A stretch of DNA of 16,469 bases from contig JAFTMF010000194.1 of NCBI GenBank assembly GCA_017452565.1, positions 1 to 16,469 of the forward strand, in the 5' to 3' direction. The notes beneath the pieces are model-generated. The model did no database searches. It was not told the DNA's origin and saw only the letters and a program-made list of their open reading frames with translations. Each line of letters opens with the position of its first letter. Position 1 is the stretch's first letter. The position numbers and the translations under genes were made by a program. Origin of the DNA: Clostridia bacterium. Its GTDB lineage: Bacteria; Bacillota; Clostridia; Oscillospirales; CAG-272. Below, piece after piece: positions 1-7,060 of the stretch.

Positions 1-446
1 ATGTTCTCGGGGTAGAGGGGGCCCACCATCTTGCCCTCGATCTGATCCCGACATCTGCCCTGCACGCACCAATACTGATCCCGAACCTCCTCGGGGATGC
101 TGTTCCATTTGTCTACCAAATACTCCAAAGTATGGGGGAGGTAGGCGTCGTCGGCGTCCAGCTGGATGATATATTCACCGGTGGCCTTGTCCCACGCCAG
201 ATTGGTGGCGGTGTGCTTGCCACCGTTTTCCTTTTGCAGAAAGACCACGGGATAGGGGGCTTTTGCCATATACGCCCGTACCAGCGGCACTAAATCGTCG
301 GTAGAGCCGTCGTCCACGATGATATGCTCGATGTTGGGATAGGTCTGTGCCAGCATAGAGTCGAACACACGGTGGATCTTGTCCGCCATATTATACACGC
401 AGGTGAAAACGGTGACCTTGGGCTGAGAGGACAGAGGTGAGTTCAT
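1..446 (-). CDS. Family 2 glycosyltransferase, N-terminal part (C-terminus off the left edge)
   Basis: The visible 148 residues are the nucleotide-sugar-binding half of a GT-A fold family 2 glycosyltransferase. These enzymes transfer a sugar from a nucleotide donor to a polysaccharide, lipid or protein acceptor at the cytoplasmic membrane face. Visible motifs are the first beta strand VTVFTCVYNM (residues 11-20), IIVDDGSTDD (42-51), the GGKHTATNLAWDKA segment (75-88) and the DxD-type metal and nucleotide site QLDADD (95-100). The ATG at 444-446 is preceded by GGAAGGAG at good spacing, which supports this start. The gene lies about 55 bases downstream of the GH116 gene on the same strand with no obvious terminator between them, so co-transcription is likely. 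The acceptor and sugar cannot be inferred because the C-terminal half lies outside the window. Confidence 0.9.
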   Translation of the reverse strand, partial: MNSPLSSQPKVTVFTCVYNMADKIHRVFDSMLAQTYPNIEHIIVDDGSTDDLVPLVRAYMAKAPYPVVFLQKENGGKHTATNLAWDKATGEYIIQLDADDAYLPHTLEYLVDKWNSIPEEVRDQYWCVQGRCRDQIEGKMVGPLYPEN

Positions 447-501
447 AGGAATCTCCTTCCAAACGATGGATGATAAGGTGATAGTTTTTTGATAGCGGGA
501 G

Positions 502-3147
502 TCAATCCTCCTGCTGGCGGCGAAGGGTCAGCACCGATCCTTCGTCGAGGGTGGCTGACAGATTCAGCAGCGGCCCCTTGGCGGTGTGGCGGAAGGTTGA
601 CTCCACCGTCTCGCCGTTCACCGTGGCCTTGCCCCACTCGCCTGCGGGCAGATAAAGGCAGCTCAGCTTCAGCTTGCCTTCCACGATGCGCAGGGTGCAG
701 CCCTCGGTGGTAAACTCCACGCTGCCAAGGCAATCGGGCAGGCAAAGAGGCGCACGGAAGGGGACATCTTCGGTGGGGGCGATGGCGGGGCGCAGGGTCA
801 GCGCAGTCAGGGGAGCGTTGTAGGCCAGTCCCAGCGCACCGTGGAGGGTGGACCAGGAGGAGAGGGGACGGGAATAGCGGTAGCCGCACTCCCAATGATC
901 CCAGAAATGACCGAAATCCCCTTGATGGCGGTGGATGGTCTCTACAGCGGTGTGGGCGGTGTCTACCATTCCCACCGACAGCATCAGTGCGGCAATGGCA
1001 TAGCCGATGCCCGTCCATTGGGCTTCCGCCTGACAGTTTAAGTGAGTATAAAGGGTGGTGGTATGACCCTCCGGGCAGGATGCGTTGATCAGCCCGGTCT
1101 CGGGGGTGTAGTTGTGCCGCCAAACGGTGGAAAGCACCTCTCTGATCCGACTGTCGGGGAGATTGCCGCCAAGTCCGATCATCCGCAGGAACCATTCGCC
1201 GTCCAGCTGATCGGTCATCAGACAGCCGTCGGTGGCCTCGTCGCTCTTCCAAAGATCGTAATACTCGCCGTTCCAAAGGAGCGCCTCCAGCGATTCTTTG
1301 CCCTTTTTCAGCAGATCCAGCCACTCTTGCGCATCGGCTTCACTGCCGTGGAGTTTGGACAGCAGATAGCCTGCGCTCAGGGATGCCAGCCATAGAATCG
1401 AGATGTAGGCAGGCGTTCCCGAGAGATGCCATGCATCGTAGGTGTTGCGCCCGGTGTCGGTATCGGGCAGACCGTCGCCGTTGTGATCCAGCAGAGCGAT
1501 GCTCTTCAGCGCCCGCCGAACGGGAAGGTACATCCGATCTAAATAGCCGCGGTCGCCGGTGAAGAGATAGTCACGGCAGACCATCAGCACGAACTGAGGG
1601 TTCATATCCACACGGTCGAAGCCCCGGTCGGTGTGATAGAGGTCGGGGGTGAAGAAGTGATGCACCCGTCCGTCCTCTCTTTGGAAGGCGGCGCCCATCT
1701 CCATCTGTCCCAGCTGAAGGGTGGGGAAGAGAGCGAGGAGTCCGAAAGAGGCGTGGTAGGTGATGTCGGTGGTATGGAAACCGCAGAAGCCCAGCCCTTC
1801 CCAAATGCCGAACTTGCCATCTTGCAGCCACCAAGAGCATTTCACTAAGGTGGAGAGATGGCTCGACCAGCACTCGGGGTAGACTTCGGGGAGGGTGGTG
1901 TCAAAGAGCAGATCGGCAAAGGCCTCTGCCTTGCGATCCAGCCGCTCTTTGGCAAGATATTGGTTGACCTCGTAGGCGTTTTTGAAGAATTTCTCATAAT
2001 AATGCCCCATATCCTCGCCGCTCTCGTTGTAGTGGTTGGGGAAATGCCAGCTGTAGAGGAAGCTGATCTCGCTCTCACCGCCTGCAGGGAGGGTGAGGGT
2101 ATGGCAGAGTGCGCCGCCGCCGAAGACGTTGTCACCGCCTGCTCCCATCCGCTCCATCTGACGGTAGTAGCAGCGCAGGAATGCCTCCTGCTCACTGCGA
2201 TTACTCGGAAAATCGGGGGTAATATGGCGAATGCGGCGAAGCAGCGACTTTGCCGAGGGATAACGGGCGATGCGGATGTAGCGGACGGCGATGTTTCGAT
2301 CGTCCAGCGCCGCCAGCTCCTCGGGGGACACTCTGTCGAAGGGGTTGGGCTCGCAGACGGGGGAGATATAATCCCAAGGGTTCAGCTCCAGCCGTCCCTT
2401 TTCCCGACATTCGAAGAGGAAGGACTCCTGAGACACGCCAAAATCGGAGCTGGCCACGTATTCCTGCAAAAAGCGATAGTAATCGCCGCCGATGCAGGAG
2501 GTCTCGCCGTTGCCCTCCACAGAGAAGCAGACGCTGCCGTTGTCCGGCGCCGATCCGGCGGAGTTGAACCAAATGTAAGTCCGATCACCGTCTCGGTCGG
2601 TGACGAAATTGTGCCGCCCGCAGGGATTTAAGAACTTGCACAGCGACCGTCCCAGCAGGCTCACTTTGATGGGCTTGTCGGTGGGATTCTGAACCTTGAA
2701 GCGCAGATAGAAGCCGGGGGTTGCCGAGGCGTTGGCATCGTGGGGGACGAAGGGAGAGACTGCCCGCAGGGAGAGTTTGATCGGCAAGGCAGGATCACGG
2801 TAGTCAAGATCGCAGACGGGGAAACGCCCGTCGAAGGCGATCTCTTTTACCGGCTTATTCCAAGCGTACATCCGATAGGTAAACTCATCGGGGTCGGTGC
2901 GTTGTCCCAGCTTGCGGACGATAGGCGCCTCACCCTCCACCTCTGTGCGCACCCAGAAGGAGAGATCGCCGGTATGAGCTTCGCCGTCGTCTACCTTGTC
3001 TTCCCGGCAGCAGGTGGCCCAGCGAGGGGTATTGTAAATCTGAAACTGATGGAATTCGCCGTCGGGGAAAAGCTCCACGCTGCCGGTACCGATGCCGCCC
3101 AGCGCAATTCCGCAGGTTTGCTGTTTGGTGGATGTGAATTTAGCCAT
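502..3147 (-). CDS. GH116 (GBA2-type) beta-glucosidase / glucosylceramidase-like hydrolase
   Basis: This 881-residue protein matches the GBA2 / family GH116 layout: an N-terminal beta-sandwich domain (about 10-360) followed by an (alpha/alpha)6 barrel (about 400-790). Family members are retaining beta-glycosidases acting on beta-glucosides or beta-xylosides. The N-terminal GGIGTGSVELFPDGEFHQFQI motif region (17-37) is typical. The barrel contains WEG at 449-451 followed by TTDITYHASF (459-468), the expected nucleophile region with Glu450. A HNGDGLPD stretch (555-562) precedes TYDAW (569-573), where Asp571 is the likely acid/base. There is no signal peptide, so a cytoplasmic enzyme is inferred, acting on imported oligosaccharides. 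The frame stays open upstream to 3423, but the ATG at 3145-3147 has a GGAGAG site 6-8 bases before it, begins at the conserved domain, and lies just below a promoter. The substrate is not predictable from sequence alone. Confidence 0.88.
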   Translation of the reverse strand: MAKFTSTKQQTCGIALGGIGTGSVELFPDGEFHQFQIYNTPRWATCCREDKVDDGEAHTGDLSFWVRTEVEGEAPIVRKLGQRTDPDEFTYRMYAWNKPVKEIAFDGRFPVCDLDYRDPALPIKLSLRAVSPFVPHDANASATPGFYLRFKVQNPTDKPIKVSLLGRSLCKFLNPCGRHNFVTDRDGDRTYIWFNSAGSAPDNGSVCFSVEGNGETSCIGGDYYRFLQEYVASSDFGVSQESFLFECREKGRLELNPWDYISPVCEPNPFDRVSPEELAALDDRNIAVRYIRIARYPSAKSLLRRIRHITPDFPSNRSEQEAFLRCYYRQMERMGAGGDNVFGGGALCHTLTLPAGGESEISFLYSWHFPNHYNESGEDMGHYYEKFFKNAYEVNQYLAKERLDRKAEAFADLLFDTTLPEVYPECWSSHLSTLVKCSWWLQDGKFGIWEGLGFCGFHTTDITYHASFGLLALFPTLQLGQMEMGAAFQREDGRVHHFFTPDLYHTDRGFDRVDMNPQFVLMVCRDYLFTGDRGYLDRMYLPVRRALKSIALLDHNGDGLPDTDTGRNTYDAWHLSGTPAYISILWLASLSAGYLLSKLHGSEADAQEWLDLLKKGKESLEALLWNGEYYDLWKSDEATDGCLMTDQLDGEWFLRMIGLGGNLPDSRIREVLSTVWRHNYTPETGLINASCPEGHTTTLYTHLNCQAEAQWTGIGYAIAALMLSVGMVDTAHTAVETIHRHQGDFGHFWDHWECGYRYSRPLSSWSTLHGALGLAYNAPLTALTLRPAIAPTEDVPFRAPLCLPDCLGSVEFTTEGCTLRIVEGKLKLSCLYLPAGEWGKATVNGETVESTFRHTAKGPLLNLSATLDEGSVLTLRRQQED

Positions 3148-3178
3148 AATCGTCTCTCCAAGGGTAGGATTTGCTTTT

Positions 3179-3207
3179 ATTATAGCACAGATCGAGGGAT
3201 TTGTGGA
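3179..3207 (-). promoter_or_regulatory. Sigma-A promoter of the GH116 gene
   Basis: On the minus strand, TCCACA (3207-3202) is followed by a 17-base spacer and a perfect TATAAT (3184-3179). This would start transcription about 25 bases before the GH116 start codon and is divergent from the hydrolase promoter at 3253. The -35 box matches consensus at 4 of 6 positions. Confidence 0.65.
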
Positions 3208-3252
3208 GGATTTTTCAAAAAAATTCCAAAGAAGCGAAGGGTCTGCCGCCGC

Positions 3253-3281
3253 TTGACAGACGATGCGGATTGTGATAGAAT
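3253..3281 (+). promoter_or_regulatory. Sigma-A promoter of the isochorismatase-family gene
   Basis: TTGACA (3253-3258), a 17-base spacer and TAGAAT (3276-3281) form a near-consensus promoter. The predicted transcript starts about 20 bases before the ATG at 3311. This position is an argument against using an upstream ATG at 3263 as the gene start. Confidence 0.75.
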
Positions 3282-3310
3282 ACAAGGGAATAACCGACAG
3301 GAGAAAGAGT

Positions 3311-3940
3311 ATGAAAAATCCCACCCGATCCGCCTTGATTGTCATTGATATGGAGCGCGGCTTCATCGACCGTGAGTCTGCCCACTGCATTGTGCAGGCA
3401 GAGGCAACCATTCCCGCCTGCATCCGTGCGGTGGAAATTGCAAGAGCAAAGCAGATCCCCGTCTTCTTCGTAAAGCGCCACTACCGTGCCGACGGCTCGG
3501 ACGTGGAGTGCACCCGTTACGCCGCTTGGGTGAAGGGAGGCAAAAGTATGCGTCCCGGTACCGAAGGGGCAGAGGAGCCAAACGGTCTTGCGCCCAAAGA
3601 AGGAGACTACTCCATCATCAAGCCCCGCTGGAGTGCCTTTTTCGGCACCGAGCTGGATCTCATTCTGCGGCGGCTTTCCGTGCGGCGTGTGATTTTGGCG
3701 GGCACCACCACCCCCAACTGCATCCGCACCACCTGCTACGATGCCAATTCCTTGGACTACAACGTGGTGATCCTCACCGACTGCACCTCTTCTCAAACTG
3801 AGGAGATCCAGAGGGTGAATTTGGCCGATATGGAGCGGATGGGCGCCGTACTGATGGACACCGCCGCCTTCGAAGGGTATCACGAGCACACCGTCCCCGA
3901 TCTTGCGGCAGGAATATTAGCGGATATGGAGCGGGAATAA
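3311..3940 (+). CDS. Isochorismatase-family cysteine hydrolase
   Basis: This 209-residue cytoplasmic protein belongs to the isochorismatase-like hydrolase superfamily, which covers nicotinamidases, N-carbamoyl amidases and isochorismatases. The catalytic Asp-Lys-Cys triad is complete: Asp13 in ALIVIDMERGF, Lys104 in SIIKPRWSAF, and Cys137 in the nucleophile loop GTTTPNCIRTTCYDA (131-145). Length and motif spacing are those of stand-alone single-domain members. The ATG at 3311 follows AGGAG at 7-8 bases, and the frame upstream of it overlaps the promoter. Its own promoter and a strong terminator mark it as monocistronic. No isochorismate or siderophore genes are nearby, so isochorismatase activity itself is not supported. 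An amidase, such as a nicotinamidase-like enzyme, is equally possible. Confidence 0.9.
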   Translation: MKNPTRSALIVIDMERGFIDRESAHCIVQAEATIPACIRAVEIARAKQIPVFFVKRHYRADGSDVECTRYAAWVKGGKSMRPGTEGAEEPNGLAPKEGDYSIIKPRWSAFFGTELDLILRRLSVRRVILAGTTTPNCIRTTCYDANSLDYNVVILTDCTSSQTEEIQRVNLADMERMGAVLMDTAAFEGYHEHTVPDLAAGILADMERE

Positions 3941-3962
3941 TAAGGGACGTAAGGGCAACGGA

Positions 3963-3995
3963 GCCCCTCGATCACGGTAGGGGCGAACTGTGTTC
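3963..3995. repeat. Short palindromic intergenic element, apparently degenerate
   Basis: Two adjacent inverted repeats lie between the hydrolase stop codon and its terminator. GCCCCT (3963-3968) pairs with AGGGGC (3979-3984), and GAAC (3985-3988) pairs with GTTC (3992-3995). The GTAGGGGCGAACTGTGTTC core resembles dispersed short intergenic repeats that I recall from Clostridia genomes. The usual closing arm appears replaced here by CCCAT. The family assignment is from memory and only tentative. Confidence 0.4.
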
Positions 3996-4036
3996 CCATA
4001 AGAAAGAAATTGTACCGCAGGAAACCTATAAAGAAC

Positions 4037-4075
4037 CCCCGACAGATTTTTTTAACGGTCTGTCGGGGCGTTTTT
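4037..4075 (+). terminator. Intrinsic terminator shared by two convergent genes
   Basis: CCCCGACAGA (4037-4046) pairs perfectly with TCTGTCGGGG (4059-4068) around a 12-base loop, followed by TTTTT at 4071-4075. It ends the hydrolase transcript. On the minus strand the stem is followed by a T-rich GGTTCTTT, so it may also stop transcription of the convergent orphan gene at 4124-4525. Confidence 0.85.
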
Positions 4076-4123
4076 GTTCTGTTCGATCAATTGGAATTTG
4101 ACTGTGAGTTCCTATCAGCGATA

Positions 4124-4525
4124 TCATTCATAACAAGCTACATCAATAATATCTGTTATGAACAGTTCAATGTTTGAACGACTTGTAGAAGCATTAAGCT
4201 GAAGCATTTTCCAGTTCGTAAGTTTGCTATCGTATTCATCATGTACAACCATATTTCCATTTTTGAAAAGAGAAATAAATTGCTTAAAAGAAATATCTCT
4301 CCAGCCAGTATAATGATGATTGATTCGCCTAATAGATACAAAAGATTCTAACGGTTCATTAGGGCAGCAGGTTCGGTCGACAGTAAATACAAGTTTATGC
4401 CTTAACGGCTTTATTTCGTTGCCGTTATCATCCTCGGCATAAAAGCCATTGGGAAACGAAAGAATAATCGAATCTTTCTCCAGAATAAAGGAATCTATCT
4501 CATAATCATGAAGCTGATATTTCAT
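4124..4525 (-). CDS. Orphan hypothetical protein, AT-rich
   Basis: I do not recognise this 133-residue protein. It starts MKYQLHDYEIDSFILEKD, continues with a beta-rich pattern (IILSFPNGFYAEDDNG, KLVFTVDRTC, FVSIRRINHHYTGW) and ends ELFITDIIDVACYE. It has no signal peptide or membrane segment and looks like a small cytoplasmic alpha/beta protein. An ATG five codons upstream (4540) is possible, but the one at 4525 has GGAGG eight bases before it and is preferred. Codon use is visibly AT-rich (many AAA, ATA and AAT codons) compared with the GC-rich genes on both sides, which suggests recent acquisition. Small beta-rich orphans of this kind include immunity proteins of polymorphic toxins, but no toxin is adjacent, so no function is assigned. 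Confidence 0.75.
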   Translation of the reverse strand: MKYQLHDYEIDSFILEKDSIILSFPNGFYAEDDNGNEIKPLRHKLVFTVDRTCCPNEPLESFVSIRRINHHYTGWRDISFKQFISLFKNGNMVVHDEYDSKLTNWKMLQLNASTSRSNIELFITDIIDVACYE

Positions 4526-4555
4526 TGCTGTTTCCTCCAAAATTCAGTTAGTCAA

Positions 4556-4585
4556 ATTCTAATTTATCTCTCTATTTTATCGCAA
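4556..4585 (-). promoter_or_regulatory. Possible promoter of the AT-rich orphan gene
   Basis: On the minus strand TTGCGA (4585-4580), an 18-base spacer and TAGAAT (4561-4556) precede the ATG at 4525 by a suitable distance. The surrounding DNA is AT-rich, so chance matches are more likely than at the other promoters. Confidence 0.4.
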
Positions 4586-4645
4586 GTTTTGCCTTCGCAT
4601 TCCAAAGACTTCACGTGAAGCCTCGCAACGTCCCTTTTGGATCTT

Positions 4646-5320
4646 CTATCCCATCTCGCCTCGCAGAAAACGCAGGGTGTCCTCCACCTTTTCTCTCAGC
4701 TTAGCCTTAGCCCGCTTGGAGTGTACCCAAGCAAAGATGCACAGTGCCACGAGGAAGGGCAGATAGCCCAGCGCAGACGCAAAGAAAATTCCGTAATTGG
4801 TGAGGACGGCCAGAACCAGCAGAAGCACAAACACTGCTGTCAGCGCCGTGCAATAGCCGATCTTGCTCATCGTCTCCTCCCGCAGCGCTCTTTCCACCGA
4901 CTTCGGATCGTAGCCGTAGCCGCCAAGCACGATGGTCAGCTCCTTGTCGCCGGTGAGCCTCGGCGGCTGATAGGAGTGTACCTCGGGATTGTACCCGCCG
5001 GCATCCAAAAACATCGTCAGCTCGCCAAAGCGGAAGGAGTTTACCGTTACCGTGGCAGAGAGCAGGATCGGATTGCATCTGCGGAAAATGGGCGTGCGGT
5101 AGCTGATGGCACGAGGCAGTGCCGTCAGAATCTGAATGAGCAGATAGATCACCCATCCCGGCGGCGTGCGGTGAGATTCGGTGGCGATCTGCTCAACGGT
5201 AAACACGCTCTCTCCCTCGGCGAGGGTGAAGGCGGTATTGTCTTTGGAAATAATCTGACTGTGACGGGCATCCGAGATGCGCAGACGCTCCGATTTCAGA
5301 TTGGGAAAGTAGATGGTCAT
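4646..5320 (-). CDS. Small predicted membrane protein of unknown function
   Basis: This 224-residue protein has a soluble N-terminal part, a hydrophobic segment around 55-73 (WVIYLLIQILTALPRAISY), a soluble middle part (about 80-150), a helical hairpin of two membrane segments (about 156-177 and 181-199), and a basic C-terminal tail starting SKRAKAKLREK. I do not recognise a family. The middle part contains GYNPEVHSYQPPRLTGDKELTIVLGGYGYDP, which looks like a beta-rich domain. The ATG at 5318-5320 has AAGGAG nine bases upstream and a consensus promoter above it, so the start is well supported. It appears to be a single-gene unit. No clear terminator was found downstream; there is only a T-poor 12-base palindrome, CTTCACGTGAAG, at 4609-4620. 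Confidence 0.8.
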   Translation of the reverse strand: MTIYFPNLKSERLRISDARHSQIISKDNTAFTLAEGESVFTVEQIATESHRTPPGWVIYLLIQILTALPRAISYRTPIFRRCNPILLSATVTVNSFRFGELTMFLDAGGYNPEVHSYQPPRLTGDKELTIVLGGYGYDPKSVERALREETMSKIGYCTALTAVFVLLLVLAVLTNYGIFFASALGYLPFLVALCIFAWVHSKRAKAKLREKVEDTLRFLRGEMG

Positions 5321-5349
5321 AGATGGCGCTCCTTAGAGTAGTTTCCTTT

Positions 5350-5378
5350 ATCATAGCAGATTTTGGGTCCATTGTCAA
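5350..5378 (-). promoter_or_regulatory. Promoter of the membrane protein gene
   Basis: On the minus strand a perfect TTGACA (5378-5373), a 17-base spacer and TATGAT (5355-5350) lie about 30 bases above the ATG at 5320. Its -35 box overlaps a candidate -35 box for the opposite direction. Confidence 0.78.
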
Positions 5379-5401
5379 GACGGCAGGGGATTGCATACAA
5401 T
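5372..5401 (+). promoter_or_regulatory. Possible divergent promoter of the DUF3343-cysteine desulfurase pair
   Basis: TTGTCA (5372-5377), an 18-base spacer and TACAAT (5396-5401) match consensus at 5 of 6 positions in each box. The -35 box is the complement of the minus-strand TTGACA used by the membrane protein gene. An alternative is TTGCAT (5391-5396) with TATAAA (5416-5421) at a poor 19-base spacing. Confidence 0.5.
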
Positions 5402-5472
5402 GGGAAAGGAGTTACTATAAAATCAGGGAGGGTAGGAAGCGATTCTCAAGTGTCGCTTCGAAAAAGAATGCT

Positions 5473-5793
5473 ATGACGAAACAGTGTCTGATTACCACCG
5501 TGTCTATGACCCTTGCCATGAAGGGCAAGCGGATTTTGGAGCAAAAGGGCATTGCGGCAACGGTGATCCGTCTGCCGCCGAATCTCACCACGTCGGGGTG
5601 CGCTTACGGGATTGCTATCGACTGCGCCGGTGCCAAGCGTGCCAAGGAGGTGCTGTCGGCGGCCGGCTTCACGTATGGCAAGATGGTCTATGCCGATGGC
5701 TCGCCCGTAAGGTGGGAGGAAAGAGGTTCTGTGCCTGCCGTCACGGGGACACCCCGCACCACCGTCCATCCCAAAGGAGGCGAGGGGAGATGA
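5473..5793 (+). CDS. DUF3343-family putative Se/S carrier-like protein
   Basis: This small protein of 106 residues has a ferredoxin-like DUF3343 pattern over residues 4-75: LITTVSMTLAMKGKRILEQ, then VIRLPPNLTTSGCAYGIAID with Cys43, and Cys51. This family is annotated as putative sulfur or selenium carrier proteins and is often found beside cysteine desulfurase-like and YedF/SelD genes in Firmicutes. Cys43, after the GC turn, is the candidate carrier residue. The last ~30 residues (from about 77) are polar and Pro/Thr/Gly-rich and look like an unstructured tail beyond the family domain. The stop codon overlaps the next gene's ATG by four bases (ATGA), so the two are translationally coupled. 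The start at 5473 lacks a strong ribosome binding site. I saw no better in-frame start that keeps the conserved N-terminus. Confidence 0.75.
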   Translation: MTKQCLITTVSMTLAMKGKRILEQKGIAATVIRLPPNLTTSGCAYGIAIDCAGAKRAKEVLSAAGFTYGKMVYADGSPVRWEERGSVPAVTGTPRTTVHPKGGEGR

Positions 5794-6914
5794 TCTATTT
5801 AGACAACGCCGCCACCACCTTCCCCAAGCCAGAGCGGGTCTACCGAGAGGCGGAACGGGTGATGCGGGAGTGCGGAGGCAATCCGGGGAGAGGGAGCCAC
5901 GCTCTCGCCCTTGCCGCGGCAGAAGAGATCTACCGCTGCCGTGAGGCGGTGGCCGATCTCTTTGACGGCGAGCCCGATCGGGTGGTGCTGACCCCCAATG
6001 CCACCGCCGCCCTGAATCTCGCCTTGAAGGGACTCCTTCGTTCCGGTGATCACGTGCTCACCTCGGCGCTTGCCCACAACAGCGTGCGCCGTCCCCTCTA
6101 CGATCTGGAGAGAGAGGGCGTGATCGTGGAGGAATACCCCGTCTTTCCTCGTGGCGAGGCTTTGGCGGCGATCCGCCGAATGATCCGTCCAAACACCCGT
6201 GTGATCGAGGTAACGGTGCGCTCCAACGTGGTGTCGGTGGGACTTCCCCTCTACGAGATTGCCGCCCTCTGTAAGGGAAGATCGATCACCTTGGTGGTGG
6301 ACGCCTCCCAAGGGGCAGGGGCAATGCCTATCTCTCTTCGGCGATTGGGGCGAGCGGTGATCTGTGCGCCGGGGCATAAAGGGCTGTACGGTCTCCCCGG
6401 CAGCGGATTCGCCCTCTTCTCCAAGGACATCGAGGCCAAAGACCTTCGCCCACTACTCTCAGGCGGGAGCGGTCTGCGTTCCATCGAGCCCGAGATGCCC
6501 GATCTCTTTCCCGAACGGCTGGAGGCAGGCACGCTGAACGCATCTGCCGCCGCCTCTCTGCGGGCGGGGATTGAAGCGATTCGGGAGGTTGGCATAGAGG
6601 AGATCGACTACAGAGAGCGGATGCTCCGCCGCCGCTTGGTGGGTCGGCTTGCCGATCTGCGGAAGGTGCAGGTTTATCTCCCTTATGCCGACGAGGGGAG
6701 CATCGTGCTGTTCAGCATCCGAGGGAAATCGGCCGCCGAGGTGGGAGCCTATCTGGACGGGCAGGGAATTGCCGTGCGGGCAGGACTTCATTGTGCTCCT
6801 ATGGCTCACCGTCTGCTGGGCACTCCCGAGGGCGGAGCGGTGCGGGCATCCTTGGGGATGTTTACTACCGAGGCGGATCTTGCCGCTCTCTGTCGTGCAT
6901 TGCGAGAGTGGTAG
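5790..6914 (+). CDS. Class V aminotransferase, cysteine desulfurase-family protein
   Basis: This is a 374-residue PLP-dependent fold type I enzyme of the cysteine desulfurase family. These enzymes remove sulfur (or selenium from selenocysteine) onto a cysteine persulfide, releasing alanine. Visible features are MIYLDNAATTFPKP at the N-terminus, the cofactor-ring His96 in AHNSVRRPL, Asp171 and Gln174 in DASQGAG, the Schiff-base Lys197 in APGHKGLYG, and Cys335 in RAGLHCAPMAH as the probable persulfide-bearing residue. It resembles the Firmicutes subgroup linked to DUF3343/selenium genes more than housekeeping IscS. The ATG at 5790 follows AAAGGAGG, overlaps the DUF3343 stop by four bases, and the gene ends at a strong terminator. 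Function in selenium rather than sulfur delivery is inference from the neighbour only; no SelD or YedF gene is in the window. Confidence 0.9.
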   Translation: MIYLDNAATTFPKPERVYREAERVMRECGGNPGRGSHALALAAAEEIYRCREAVADLFDGEPDRVVLTPNATAALNLALKGLLRSGDHVLTSALAHNSVRRPLYDLEREGVIVEEYPVFPRGEALAAIRRMIRPNTRVIEVTVRSNVVSVGLPLYEIAALCKGRSITLVVDASQGAGAMPISLRRLGRAVICAPGHKGLYGLPGSGFALFSKDIEAKDLRPLLSGGSGLRSIEPEMPDLFPERLEAGTLNASAAASLRAGIEAIREVGIEEIDYRERMLRRRLVGRLADLRKVQVYLPYADEGSIVLFSIRGKSAAEVGAYLDGQGIAVRAGLHCAPMAHRLLGTPEGGAVRASLGMFTTEADLAALCRALREW

Positions 6915-6922
6915 GACAGGTA

Positions 6923-6948
6923 AAAACCGACCCGTAAGGGTCGGTTTT
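6923..6948 (+). terminator. Terminator of the cysteine desulfurase operon (array hairpin, copy 1)
   Basis: AAAACCGACCC (6923-6933) pairs perfectly with GGGTCGGTTTT (6938-6948) around a GTAA loop, with the T run inside the stem. The same hairpin recurs at 8400-8425 and 9379-9404, each time just ahead of a lipoprotein gene. Confidence 0.88.
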
Positions 6949-6991
6949 GTGTGGATGGCTTTTCCACTCCTCCTTTTTTGTTGGAATGGAC

Positions 6992-7020
6992 TTGACAGAG
7001 TTGCGTTTTTGTGCTATAAT
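6992..7020 (+). promoter_or_regulatory. Consensus sigma-A promoter of lipoprotein 1
   Basis: A perfect TTGACA (6992-6997), 17-base spacer and perfect TATAAT (7015-7020) lie about 34 bases above the predicted transcribed start codon. TTGTTGGAA (6978-6986) just upstream and GTGC before the -10 are also present in the promoters of lipoproteins 2 and 3. Confidence 0.92.
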
Positions 7021-7060
7021 GTACTTAATGCATAATAAAGACCAACAAAGGAGTAAAGCT

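Noticed and set aside
443..1324. 293-codon minus-strand frame overlapping the GH116 gene
   Set aside because: Out-of-frame translation rich in Arg, Pro, His and Gly with no family signal; the GH116 frame covers the region.
3263..3310. Upstream ATG for the isochorismatase-family gene
   Set aside because: It lies within the TTGACA-TAGAAT promoter; the ATG at 3311 has an AGGAG site and begins at the conserved core.
3148..3423. N-terminal extension of the GH116 protein by 92 residues using an ATG at 3423
   Set aside because: It would run through the divergent promoter region and the start of the hydrolase gene; the ATG at 3147 has a good ribosome binding site, starts at the conserved domain and lies below a TATAAT box.
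4609..4620. CTTCACGTGAAG palindrome as a terminator for the membrane protein gene
   Set aside because: Short stem, no T run in the needed direction; possibly a binding site or chance.
5484..5789. 102-residue extension of the cysteine desulfurase upstream of 5790
   Set aside because: It overlaps the DUF3343 gene out of frame; MIYLDNAATT at 5790 is the standard family start with AAAGGAGG ahead.
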